Assembly: GCF_000315625.1 (NCBI RefSeq)
Contig: NW_005434582.1
Coordinates: 1 to 64,000 of the forward strand
Direction: 5' to 3'
Length of the DNA: 64,000 nt
From: Guillardia theta CCMP2712
Taxonomy: Eukaryota > Cryptophyceae > Pyrenomonadales > Geminigeraceae
In this document: in pieces, positions 55,306 to 64,000 of the stretch
Position numbering within the stretch: position 1 is the first letter of the stretch
How the letters are laid out: the number at the start of each line of letters is the position of its first letter
Notes under the pieces: generated by a model
What the model saw: only the letters and a program-made list of their open reading frames with translations
The model's database searches: none
Told to the model about the DNA's origin: nothing
Position numbers and translations under genes: made by a program

Positions 55306-57890
55306 ACTCCTGCTCTTTCTCTTGCCTTGTTTGCATGATCTGAACTTTTTGGCAGGGGATGTTTACCCTCTCGTTTGCTCTCGTCTTCGTTCGATCAAGG
55401 AACGTTCCCACCGCTCTTGTTCTCTTTCTCTTTGGCATCATCGTCGCTGCTGCCCGCGTGTATCTCCTGCCTCCTTCTGTTCCTCGTCTCTGACCTTGTT
55501 GTCAGTGCGCATGCTGGAGAAAAGATCGTATTCGCAGCCCCTGACGTACATGTAAGTGAGAACCAGGATCATGAAAGATGTTTATTTCCATCTCGCCACC
55601 CTTATCATGCTGTTCTCTCTACAGTTAGCAAACTCTGTTGCATCTCTGGTGACTTCATTGCAGGTTGTACACTTCACTCAGAACGACTTCAAGGTCGGGA
55701 TTCTCGAAGGAGCCATTCCGCAGGTACTACATCACCCAGAGCACTTGTTCTTAGATTCTGGACTATCAACACTCATCATCATGGCTGCTTCAACCATAGC
55801 AAACAAGATCATCATCATCCGTTTACGTTCTTCCTGCCCGTTTCAGCTTCCTCCTTCCTCCTTCTCTCCTACTGTCAGTCTGCTCTTATAACTGTCTTGA
55901 AGGTTCCGACAACCCTCCTTAACTCCTGCATTGCCGTCTGTCAGCTGGCAGAGGATCTCTACCCTCAGCGGCAGACGGGAGTTAACGTTCGCTCCGTCTC
56001 GACGTCGGTGTGTTTGCGAAGAGAGAGAAGAAAGAGAGACGAGAAAGGGGAGGGGGGAGAGGGGAGAGGGGAGAGGGGAGAGGGGAGAGGGGAGAGGGGA
56101 AGGGATAGAAACATAAAGCAGGAGAAATCGGAGTGGGAGGGGAGGTCGTGAGGGAGAATCTCAGGAATATAGATGGTGAGAGCGGAGTGGAGGAGGGGAG
56201 AAGGAGGAGAGAAGAGAGAGGAGAGGGGAAGGGAGGGTTGGAGGCAGAGATTTTGATGCAGGTTGGACTTATCAACATTATTTTCTGCTGGTTTGGTGGC
56301 ATGCCAATGTGCCATGGATCGGGAGGACTTGCAGGGCAACACCGGTGAGTAAACCCTCCTGTCCTGTCCTGTCCTGTCGTGTCGTGTCGTGTCGTGTCGT
56401 GTCGTGTCGTGTCCTGTCCTGTCCTGTCCTGTCGTGTCCTGTCCTGTCCTGTCCTGTCCTGTCCTGTCCTGTCCTGTCCTGTCCTGTCCTGTCCTGTCCT
56501 GTCCTGTCCTGTCCTGTCCTGTCCTGTCCTGTCCTGTCCTGTCCTGTCGTGTCCTCTTCCCCTTCACTTCTACTTTCCCGCTTCCTTCTCCTCCCTCTCC
56601 TCCTGCTGTATGATTCCTTCTATCCAGCTTTGGAGCGAGGACCAACCTCTCTATCATCATCCTTGGAACCTGCAAGTTCCTTCTCGGCCTTCTCTTCTCC
56701 GCCGGCCTCCTGGAACTCCTTAAGTTCTTCCCCCAAGCCATCCCTCTCCGCTCTCCTTGCGGTTCGAGACCATCCTCTTCCTTCTCCTCCTCCTCCTCCT
56801 CCTCCTCCTCCTCCTCCTCCTCCTCCTCCTCCTCCTTCTCCTTCTCCTTCTCCTTCTCCTTCCCTCTCCTCTGTCTCATCTCCCCATTCCTCTCCCTCTC
56901 TCCTTCTCTCCCTCTCGTCTCTCTCCCCCAATTCCACCCCTAACGATTTCCTTGTAGCTCTCCTCTTTCGAGCTCGGAGCCGCTTCCCGCAGCGGGATGG
57001 TGATTCATCTACCTTCCTCCTGTCGCTCTGCACTCCACCTTCTCCTGCGTTTGTCTTCCACATTTCATCCTACCCACCTATCAACTTCCTCCTGCTCCTT
57101 TTGCCCTGAACCCCTCGCTCCTTTTCTCCACTCAACAGCATCTGCTTCCTTCTTCTATCCAAACCATACCAGATCCCCTTCTTCTTCCCTTCTTGACCAC
57201 CTGGCCTTCTCCCTTTTTCACCTCTCTCTTCCCCCACGACTCTCCTCCCCTCGCTCATCCCTTCTAATCTGTCTCGCTCCCTCACGGCCTGACTCTCACC
57301 TTGTACCTTCCAGAGCGGCAGCCCTGATGAGATCCGAGCCTACCTGGTCACCTGTTGCTTCACAGCCTTCATGGGAACCTCGGAAGGATTCGTCATCGGC
57401 CTTGTTGCTTATTACGTGATCTCGTCCTTGTCCTTGTCCTCGGCCTCGTCGTCCTCGTCGTCGTCCTCCTACCTGCCCTCCTCCTACTTCTCGTCCTCGT
57501 CCCTCCCTTCCTCCTTCTCCTTCTCCTTCCTTCTCGCCTGCCAACACCTAACTTGCTCTCCTGGTTCTTGACCTTATTCCCTCCCCTCTCATTCTTTTCT
57601 CCTCCGCCTATGACCCTTCTTCCCTCAGCTCGTAGCGTTCTTCTCCATGTTCGTCGGAAGCGATGAAGCTATCGAGGAGGTAGCCTCCTCCTCCCCCTCC
57701 CCCCTTCTCTCCTCCTTCCTCTCTTCTTCCTCTCAGCCTCGCTTTCTGTTTTTCCCTCCTTTCATCGTCCTCGCAGGCCCGCAGCAACATGCGCACCATG
57801 AAGTCTGACCTAGTCAAGTACTTGACCTCCATCCAGCCTCCTACCTTCTCCTCCCGCCAGTGGAAGCGCTCCAGCCTCTCCTCCAGCTGA
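53997..57890 (+). CDS. MOT1: MOT1-type molybdate transporter
   Basis: MOT1 proteins (SulP-related) import molybdate. Start MEADTGVRDSPGLQGL at 53997, then about 17 short exons in phase. Diagnostic pieces: YRQELSG joined to MLGDLGLYIPLVVTL; IGLAPTLIFSGLSNIITG; LTFKVPMCVQPMKSIAAVAL (the PMxVQPMKxIAA signature); VINKIIPNSVVRGLQLGLAL; FKVGILEGAIPQ with VPTTLLNSCIAVCQLAEDLY; CWFGGMPMCHGSGGLAGQHR (second signature); FGARTNLSIIILGTCKFLLG; LVAFFSMFVGSDEAIEE. The C-terminus ends in RSSLSSS at 57890. The 54161-54223 intron has a GC donor. The link around 56750-56955 is not resolved. Introns are pyrimidine-rich, one filled by a CCTGT array. Plasma or organelle membrane cannot be told apart. Confidence 0.85.
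56360..56555 (+). repeat. (CCTGT)n / (CGTGT)n pentanucleotide array
   Basis: Nearly 40 copies of TCCTG/TCGTG fill the MOT1 intron that starts GTGAGTAAACC at about 56344. Confidence 0.95.
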
Positions 57891-58392
57891 TCTCCTCCCC
57901 CAGCTGTCAGCCTGAGCTGAGAACATGCTGGGAGATACTCTCAGCAGTTGTTGGCCTGCTGATCAGCGCCATGTTCGATGTTCAGAGATGTCAAGAGGGG
58001 AACGAACTGAGCTCTGAGTAAAAAGGCTTCCCCCCACCCCTCACGATGACTTCACCGCTCCTCACAGTGACAGCAGCCGTGCAGTGACGCGGCTCCAAGG
58101 AGGAGGGCAGGATGGAGGAGAGAGGAGGAGAAGCAAGGAAGCAGCAGGGTCGATCAGAGCAGAGAATCCCCTGGCATATCTTCTGAACCAGGTTCAGAGT
58201 TCACGTCAACCGGGAGCATTGTCGTCTCAGTTGAGTTCGGATCATCGTTTCAAGGCTGCAAATCGATACAAGGACCCTTCTATGATCATCACCGGATTCG
58301 ATTCATTCACATCTTACATAGATACCTATTCGCATTAATATCCCCTTATTTACATCCTTCAAAGAATAAGTGCCCGCTGACTCCCTTCCTCG
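57891..58392. other. Intergenic spacer, no gene seen
   Basis: An 84-codon plus-strand frame at 58084-58338 has no recognisable motif and lies in the 3' flank of the adjacent 91-residue family copy. Confidence 0.5.
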
Positions 58393-58665
58393 TCATCGTC
58401 TATCCCCCGGCCTCCCTACGCATGGAAGCTCCGCCTCCCGCCCCTCCCCTTCTGCCGCCCGTATCGCATCCTCCACAAGCTCGATCGACCGCCAAAGCGC
58501 CATCAGCTGCTTCCTCTTATGCTGACTCATATCTGCCCACTTCTTGTCGCTCAGTCCGAAGGGATACTTTGCTGCTTCTGCTCCTCCTGTAGGCACGTCT
58601 TGGTAGGAGGAGGCATCGGGCTGCGCTCGTGCGTCGAGCATGGAACGAACGTGGGTGGGGGACAT
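58393..58665 (-). CDS. 91-residue-family orphan protein, copy 3
   Basis: An intact 90-codon frame. The C-terminal half (FGLSDKKWADMSQHKRKQLM, ALWRSIELVEDAIRAAEG, EAELPCVGRPGDRR) is nearly the same as in the copies at 48202-48477 and 49000-49275. The N-terminus (MSPTHVRSMLDARAQPD) has diverged. The 17-base TCACGATTTCGACATGG lies about 168 bp upstream of the ATG, as it does about 165 bp upstream of copy 1. Confidence 0.65.
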   Translation of the reverse strand: MSPTHVRSMLDARAQPDASSYQDVPTGGAEAAKYPFGLSDKKWADMSQHKRKQLMALWRSIELVEDAIRAAEGEGREAELPCVGRPGDRR

Positions 58666-58832
58666 GAATGTTGGGGAGGGAAGGGGAGCAGATTGAAATG
58701 GAGGAGGAGGACGGGGGAGGACGGGGGCGGCCTGACCTCACGTCATCATATCTACGAAAAAGATTATTTTCGATAGCTACATGCATCGAATCGATGCGAT
58801 CATGGACTTTGGTACCCTGACGTAAATCTCTG

Positions 58833-58850
58833 GTCACGATTTCGACATGG
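58833..58850 (-). promoter_or_regulatory. Conserved upstream element of the 91-residue gene family (candidate)
   Basis: GTCACGATTTCGACATGG occurs here and at 48641-48658, each about 165 bp upstream of a minus-strand family member and each followed by a GGG..TGACTTTTT stretch. It may be regulatory or simply part of the duplicated segment. Confidence 0.4.
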
Positions 58851-59079
58851 CCTGGGAGGGCCTGACTTTTTACTACCTATGGCGACATGAGTTGCAGCAG
58901 GCTCGCCTCAGTGTGTTCGGGCCCCGGGCCCGGAGTAGGCTCAGTCACTCGGAAGTTTTCGTAACGGCAATGATAACTGACGACTCTTCGGCTCGTCGGC
59001 ATAGAAACGAAGGTGGGTGGAAGGAATGATGCCTGACGCAGACGAAGCCGAACCAATGCTGGAGAATGCCAGTGAATAT

Positions 59080-59360
59080 GATGACGACAATGATGATTTT
59101 GATGACGATGACGATGGTGGTGATGGTGGTGGTGATGGTGGTGGTGATGGTGGTGGTGATGGAGGAGATGAAGATGGAGATGATGAAGGTGATGGTGATG
59201 ATAATGATGATGATGATGATGACGACGATGAAGATGACGGTAGTGGTGGTATCGGTGGTGGTGGTGGTAGTGCGGTGGTAGTGGTGGTAGTGATGGTGAT
59301 GATGGGAGAAATGGTGAGGATGATGGTGATGATGGAGGTGGGCATGGTGTGGGATGTACA
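59080..59360 (+). repeat. GAT/GGTGAT microsatellite tract
   Basis: GGTGATGGT and GATGATGAT runs extend for about 280 bp; frames through it are poly-Asp/Gly, poly-Met/Val or poly-His only. Confidence 0.85.
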
Positions 59361-59650
59361 ATGCTACCAGATGAGATGGTTCAGAGCTTGTATGGGAGGC
59401 ACATTAGTGGAAGCTGCCGTATAGGAACATGGTTCCATGGACGAAGACATTTGTGCAGCAGAAAGAACTAGGATAGTGTACAGCAGTTCCTCTTTCTTCG
59501 TCTTGGTGTGCTAGACATTTCTGCGGCATGTGCTAGACATGTCTGTCACTAGTATTCATTGTCTCATGTTCACTTCTTCATTGTCTTATTCATTGTGTCA
59601 TTCTCACCTTGTTCGACCTGTAATCATTCGTGTCTGACTCGGGCATGCAG

Positions 59651-62600
59651 ATGTCGTTCCATGTTGCATCCGTTCTGATCCTGTTGGGGTTGGTCCATTG
59701 CAACGCTTCCGCCATGGCCTCACATAGCAAGGCACCGGTAGGCTCCATCTTTGTGCCTTCATGCTGCGTATATTGATCTCCATGTGATGACAGGAGCAAG
59801 CAACAGGGCGCAAGTCAGACCATGGCCTCCCGATCTCCCTCAGTCCTCCGCACCAGCAAGCGTTGCCTGAGAGCTCTCATCCTGACCTTGCCGCCAACAC
59901 CGTCATGAGCTTGTGGGGAGAGCCGGACCCCGTCAGGCTCGTTGCCTGCTCGGACGGCTGCTGCAGGCTTGAGATCAACCACAACGACGAGTGGGGGACA
60001 GTTTGCAGCGACTGGTTCGACAACTATGAGGCGGCGATGGTGTGCCGGCAACTTGGGTGCTCGGGAGGAGGGGTGTTTGGGAACTATGGCTACTGGCGCA
60101 GCAGGGGATCTGGACGGATCTGGATGACGCGGGTGCAGTGCAACGGCTACGAGTCAGGGATATCTTTCTGCGGGTAAAGGAGGAGAATAAGGAGGAGGTG
60201 GTGGCGGTTTTGGTGGAATGGAGGAAGAGGGGGAAGGGGGAGGAGGAGGGCCGTAATTGACATTGATTTCAGGCACAACGGATGGGGCAACGTGAACTGT
60301 GACCACAATGGCGACGTGGGAGTCTGCTGCGATCGAGGATGCACCTCAACGGCCCCAGTAAGGATGGAGGACTGCCAGGAGGATGGATGCTGCAGGCTAG
60401 AGGTGAAGTACAACAACGAGTGGGGCACAGGTGAGTTGTGGTCCAACGATCCCTTCCTGCTCATGCTGACATCATCGTTCAGTCTGTGATGATGGCTTCT
60501 CGGTGAGAGACAGCTGGGTTGCATGCAGGCAGCTCGGCTGCACTGGCGGTCGACGCATCTACTCTTACGGAGGAGGGAAGGGTCCCATCTGGATGGACAA
60601 GGTGCAGTGCGGAGGAGGAGAGTATGCTCTGTCGGAGTGCCCGTTCGGAGGCTGGTGGTACCAGTGGGGCAAGCACAACTGCGATCATCATCATGATGTT
60701 GGGATCTGCTGCGATGGCGGATGCAATGGGCGAGGAGACCCTTTGAGGATGGCGGATTGCCGGTATGGAGGAGAGGCGGGAAGGAGAGCGGGGAGAGAAG
60801 GGGGGGCGATCAAGAGATCGGGGGAGGAAGAATAAGATTGAAGGATGGACTGAGACAGATGGGTTTGGAGGGATGGGGTCGAGAAAGAAAGTTCGAATGG
60901 ATGGGTTGAGAGAGAGGGAGAGAATGAGGGAAGGGAGAAAGTAGCGAGTCTGCGAGGAAGGGGGAGGGGGGATGAAGGAGGCTAACGATTTGATTCAGTC
61001 CCGACGGCTGCTGTCGAGTCGAGATCAACCATGACGGGCAATGGGGAACCATCTGCGACGACAGCTTCTCCGAGCATGACGCTCAAGTGGTATGCAAGCA
61101 ACTCGGCTGCTCCGGAGGGCGGGGAGTGGAGAGTTTCGGCGGAGGACAGGGTCCGATCTGGATGGACGAAGTCTCCTGCAGCTCGAGGGAGGCAGCGCTT
61201 TCTGCTTGTGCTCAGAACGGGTGAAGCCTCCTCCTCGTCATGTGCTGGGTCCACTGACCTCCGGCTGCAGTTGGGGCCGTCATGATTGCAGCCATTCTGA
61301 GGACGTCGGTGTTTGCTGCACTGGTGGCTGCATCCGTGGGAACGGCAACGGTAAGAGCAGCGGAACTCCCACCGCACATCTGCATCCTCCTCCTTCTTTT
61401 CCCTCTCCCTGGTTCCTCCTCCTCCTCCTCCTCCTCCTCTCCGTTAATCTTAATATCCTCTCCTTCCGCTCCCTGTCCTCCCTCTCTTCTGCTCAGTGTA
61501 TCCCCTGCGCACTGCATCACGTGCACGCCCCCTCCCTTCCCCTTCAGAGGCCTTGGCTGACTTGAAATGACCAGGTGGTTATCAAACCGCAACCGCCCCC
61601 CGCACGAATGGGCGAGACATCCGAATGGCAGGTCCTGACAGTACACTGTCCCTCCTCCCTACTCCTCTCTACTCTTCACTCCTCGCACACCTCCTCCTCC
61701 TTCCCACTCCTCACTCCTCCTCGAGCTCTTCTCTCTGAAACTTCTCCCTCTCGAGCTTCTACCTTCTACCTCTCCTATTCGGCTGCTATTCCTCTTTCTC
61801 TTACTCCTCCTCCTCCGTCGATTGCTATTCGTCTTCTACTTCTAAGTGCCACTAATTTCGCTGTCCGCAGACTGCACGGAGGATGGATGTTGCCGAGTCG
61901 AGATCATGATGAACGGCATGTGGGGATCAAGTGAGTTGACGTGTACCTGCTCAGCTGCCCCTTCATGTTTCTTCCTCCTTCCCGTCCTGCATCTCCAGCT
62001 CTCCTTACCTGGGCCTAAACCCTCCTCTCCTTCGGCTCGTGTCTCTTTCTCCTCCTCCCCCTCCCTTTCCTCTCGTCCTTCTCATCTGCTCCTCGCAGTC
62101 TGCGACATAGGATTCTCAGAGGCCAACGCTGCCGTTGTCTGCCGCCAGCTCGGCTGCCCCGCGGCCGGAGAGGTCATGAAGGGCTTCGGGCGAGGGACTG
62201 GCATGATCTGGATGGACGGGGTGCAGTGCCAGGGATCAGAGGGAAAGATTCAGAACTGTCCCTCCAACGGATGGGGGAGGCACGACTGTACCCACGAGGA
62301 TGACGTAGGGGTCTGCTGCCGGGACGGCTGCGGGGTACCTCCTCCTCCTCCTGTGCCGGAGGATGATGAGGAATACGACGAGAATGATCCCGAGCACCGG
62401 AGAAGAGTGGAAATTCCTCCTCCTCTCCCTGTCCGACTCGTTGGCTGCACTGCGACCTCGGTACCCGCTCTGCCTCTTATACCTTGATTGTTCTCCTCCA
62501 GCTCGACGATTTCCTCCCCCATCCTGGTTTCCCTCCTCCCTCCCTTGCTCCTCCTTTTCTCTGGTTCCTCGTTCTCCTGCTGGTATCTTGCGCCCCCCCC

Positions 62601-63281
62601 CCCCCCGTCCACTCCTCGATTCCCTTTCCTCCACTCATGCTCTTTGACAGTCTGTGGGAGGATGCTGTCGTGTAGAGATCAAGTACAGTGGAATGTGGGG
62701 AACAGGTTGGTAGAGCTGGAAGCGTTGGCGCGAACTGACAAGCGTCTAGTGTGCGATGATGGCTTCAGCGATGCCAACGCTGCAGTTGTGTGCCGACAGG
62801 TTGGATGCTCGGCGGTAAGGAGAGGAGAGGAGAGGAGAGGAGAGGAGAGGAGAGGAGAGGAGAGGAGAGGAGAGGAGAGGAAAAGAGAGGAAAAGAGAGG
62901 AGAGAAAAGGGTGAGGGGGGGAGAGGGAGAGGAAGGGAAGGGAAGCGAAAGTGAGGAGATGAAATAAGTTGATTGGAGGGTAGAATGGAGGAAGTGAAAA
63001 ATCTAATCCACATCTGACCCGCTTCTCTCTCTCCAGCGTCTCTCGCCCCTCGTTCGGCAGCAAGGAAGAACTTCCTATCTGGATGAGCCGCGTGAGCTGT
63101 ACAGGGCAGGAGGTGAGGAGGAGGGAAAAGGAGGGAGACGGGCTAGAGTTGACGCGCAGAGCAGGACGGGATCTCAAACTGCAAGTTCGCTGGATGGGGC
63201 AAGCATGATTGCGCTCATTATCATGATGTTGGAGTTTGCTGCAACCCTGGATGTGCTGCGCAGGACGCCGGAGTAGTCTGA
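59651..63281 (+). CDS. Secreted scavenger-receptor cysteine-rich (SRCR) protein, five domains
   Basis: Exon 1 (from 59651) is a signal peptide, MSFHVASVLILLGLVHCNAS, ending at a GTAGGC donor. Five SRCR domains follow, mostly split over two or three exons. (1) 59940-60350: CCRLEINHNDEWGTVCSDWF, AMVCRQLGCSGG. (2) 60380-60750: CCRLEVKYNNEWGT, WVACRQLGCTGG, CGGGEYALSECPFGGW. (3) 61000-61340: CCRVEINHDGQWGTICDDSF. (4) 61870-62340: EDGCCRVEIMMNGMWG, VVCRQLGCPAAGEV, HEDDVGVCCRDGC, then a Pro/acid linker. (5) 62650-63281: CCRVEIKYSGMWGT, VVCRQVGCSA, WGKHDCAHYHDVGVCCNPGC. The WGTVCDDxF and CRQLGC signatures are clear, with an extra CC-containing VGVCC motif closing each repeat. SRCR domains bind ligands outside the cell. 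A stop at 63279-63281 ends QDAGVV. Confidence 0.85.
62820..62905 (+). repeat. (GGAGA)n run in an SRCR intron
   Basis: About 13 copies of AGGAGAGG-type pentamers follow a GTAAGG donor after the fifth SRCR half-domain. Confidence 0.9.
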
Positions 63282-63491
63282 TGAGGATGGAGGACACAAG
63301 TGGGAAGGAGGAGAAAAGGAGAGGGAAAGTTGGAGGAGGAGGAGTGTGGTTTCGGTGAGGGATTGGGCAAGATAGCCATGTTGCTGATTGCGGTAGGACG
63401 TGAGAACACGCGTTTATTAGTGTTGATAGTCGTGTACTCTTGAACTCCAATCCCACGTGAGCAGCACGTATCTTGTTGTATATTTTACAGA

Positions 63492-64000
63492 TCAAACGTC
63501 TTCTAGAGTACGACTCAATAAAGTTAAGATCTGGTCTACTCTCGTTGTTAACATGTCCAACTTGACATCTTGAGATTTTAGCATCTCCTCATGCTCCTTC
63601 ATCTTCCTCATCATTGCACTTATCACATCTCCTCCTCCTCCTCCTCCTCCTCCTCCACATCCACATCCATTCTCATGACTCCCTTCTCGCGCCCCCCCAT
63701 TGGCCCCATTGGCCTTCTCGTCTCCCACACCGGCGTATCCTCCCATCTCTCCCTCCTCCCACTCCTTCACGCTCGAGCTCCCCAACGACGTCTGCCTCCT
63801 CAGCTTGTTAAAGCTCTGCTTCTTGCCGAGCAGCGTCGGACTAGAACCTTCCACCGCCCCGTCCGCCCGCGCGTACTTCTTCATACGAGAGCTGCTGATT
63901 TGCTGCATTCTTTGCGTCGCCCTCAGCCACAAGTCCGTGCTGGAGGACTCCTGGTCCGGGTACTCCCTCCTGTACTTCCTGAGCACATGCATGACCATCT
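63492..64000 (-). CDS. C-terminal part of a gene running off the window
   Basis: The frame is open to the window edge and ends at 63492. It has a basic region (RATQRMQQISSSRMKKYARA), a Ser/Gly spacer with poly-Gly, and a closing heptad helix (SAMMRKMKEHEEMLKSQDVK then LDMLTTRVDQILTLLSRTLE). Such a terminal coil often drives oligomerisation, for example in cation channels, but nothing here proves the family. The 5' part lies outside the window, so the first Met seen is not necessarily the start. Confidence 0.6.
   Translation of the reverse strand, partial: MVMHVLRKYRREYPDQESSSTDLWLRATQRMQQISSSRMKKYARADGAVEGSSPTLLGKKQSFNKLRRQTSLGSSSVKEWEEGEMGGYAGVGDEKANGANGGAREGSHENGCGCGGGGGGGGGDVISAMMRKMKEHEEMLKSQDVKLDMLTTRVDQILTLLSRTLEDV

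Noticed and set aside
59017-59424. Asp/Gly-rich ORF
   Set aside because: GAT/GGT microsatellite; frame outside the repeat shows no conserved sequence.
1-64000. tRNA, rRNA or transposase genes
   Set aside because: None could be recognised by eye; short tRNAs could still be missed without a covariance search.

Overview
The window reads as intron-rich, GC-rich nuclear DNA of a single-celled alga. Nearly every gene is split by short introns, mostly 40-75 nt, with GTAAG or GTGAG donors and a CTGAC/TGAC-like branch motif just before the AG. Simple repeats and CCCGGGCCC-rich palindromic elements fill the spaces. The gene at 46366-47855 opens with a signal peptide whose predicted cleavage site is followed at once by Phe, the hallmark of cryptophyte plastid presequences. 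BRCA2, UTP18, a ROCO-TIR protein, MOT1 and BASS carriers fit a cryptophyte such as Guillardia. That taxonomic call is inference. All exon models were built by eye from splice motifs, phase agreement and family similarity.

Layout. 0-1.7 kb: minus-strand gene resembling the C-terminal subdomain of an acyl-CoA synthetase. 4.9-9.06 kb (+): BRCA2 with four near-identical BRC repeats, tail to tail with UTP18 (9.17-10.86 kb, -). 12.2-13.3 kb: tandem array of about 108-bp intron-like units leading into a large ROCO-COR-TIR gene (13.3-17.3 kb, +) ending in a CaaX box. 18.5-24.4 kb (+): PDZ plus gelsolin/villin-repeat protein. 24.6-25.2 kb (-): SHAQKYF-type MYB. 26.1-30.0 kb (-): coiled-coil protein with a 453-residue acidic tail. 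30.7-32.3 kb (+): a small hypothetical gene and a lipid-anchored charged-helix protein.

32.7-37.7 kb (-): BASS-family carrier in about 20 tiny exons. 39.4-40.3 kb (-): hypothetical gene. 41.0-44.7 kb (-): a Cid1-type nucleotidyltransferase joined in phase to a catalytically degenerate canonical poly(A) polymerase with a WW domain. 46.4-47.9 kb (+): plastid-targeted KKEEP-repeat protein. 48.2-49.3 and 58.4-58.7 kb: three copies of an unrecognised 91-residue protein. 50.0-51.4 kb (+): secretory ankyrin protein. 51.4-52.6 kb (+): RRM protein. 53.3-53.7 kb (+): small gene. 54.0-57.9 kb (+): MOT1 molybdate transporter. 59.7-63.3 kb (+): secreted SRCR protein. 63.5 kb to the end (-): C-terminus of a gene cut by the window.

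The genes are unrelated housekeeping, signalling, transport and RNA-processing functions. No operon or mobile island is apparent. The strongest candidates for undescribed biology are the tandem nucleotidyltransferase/dead-PAP/WW fusion, the prenylated ROCO-TIR protein with its intron-like repeat array, the 91-residue family, and the unusual number of GC-AG introns.
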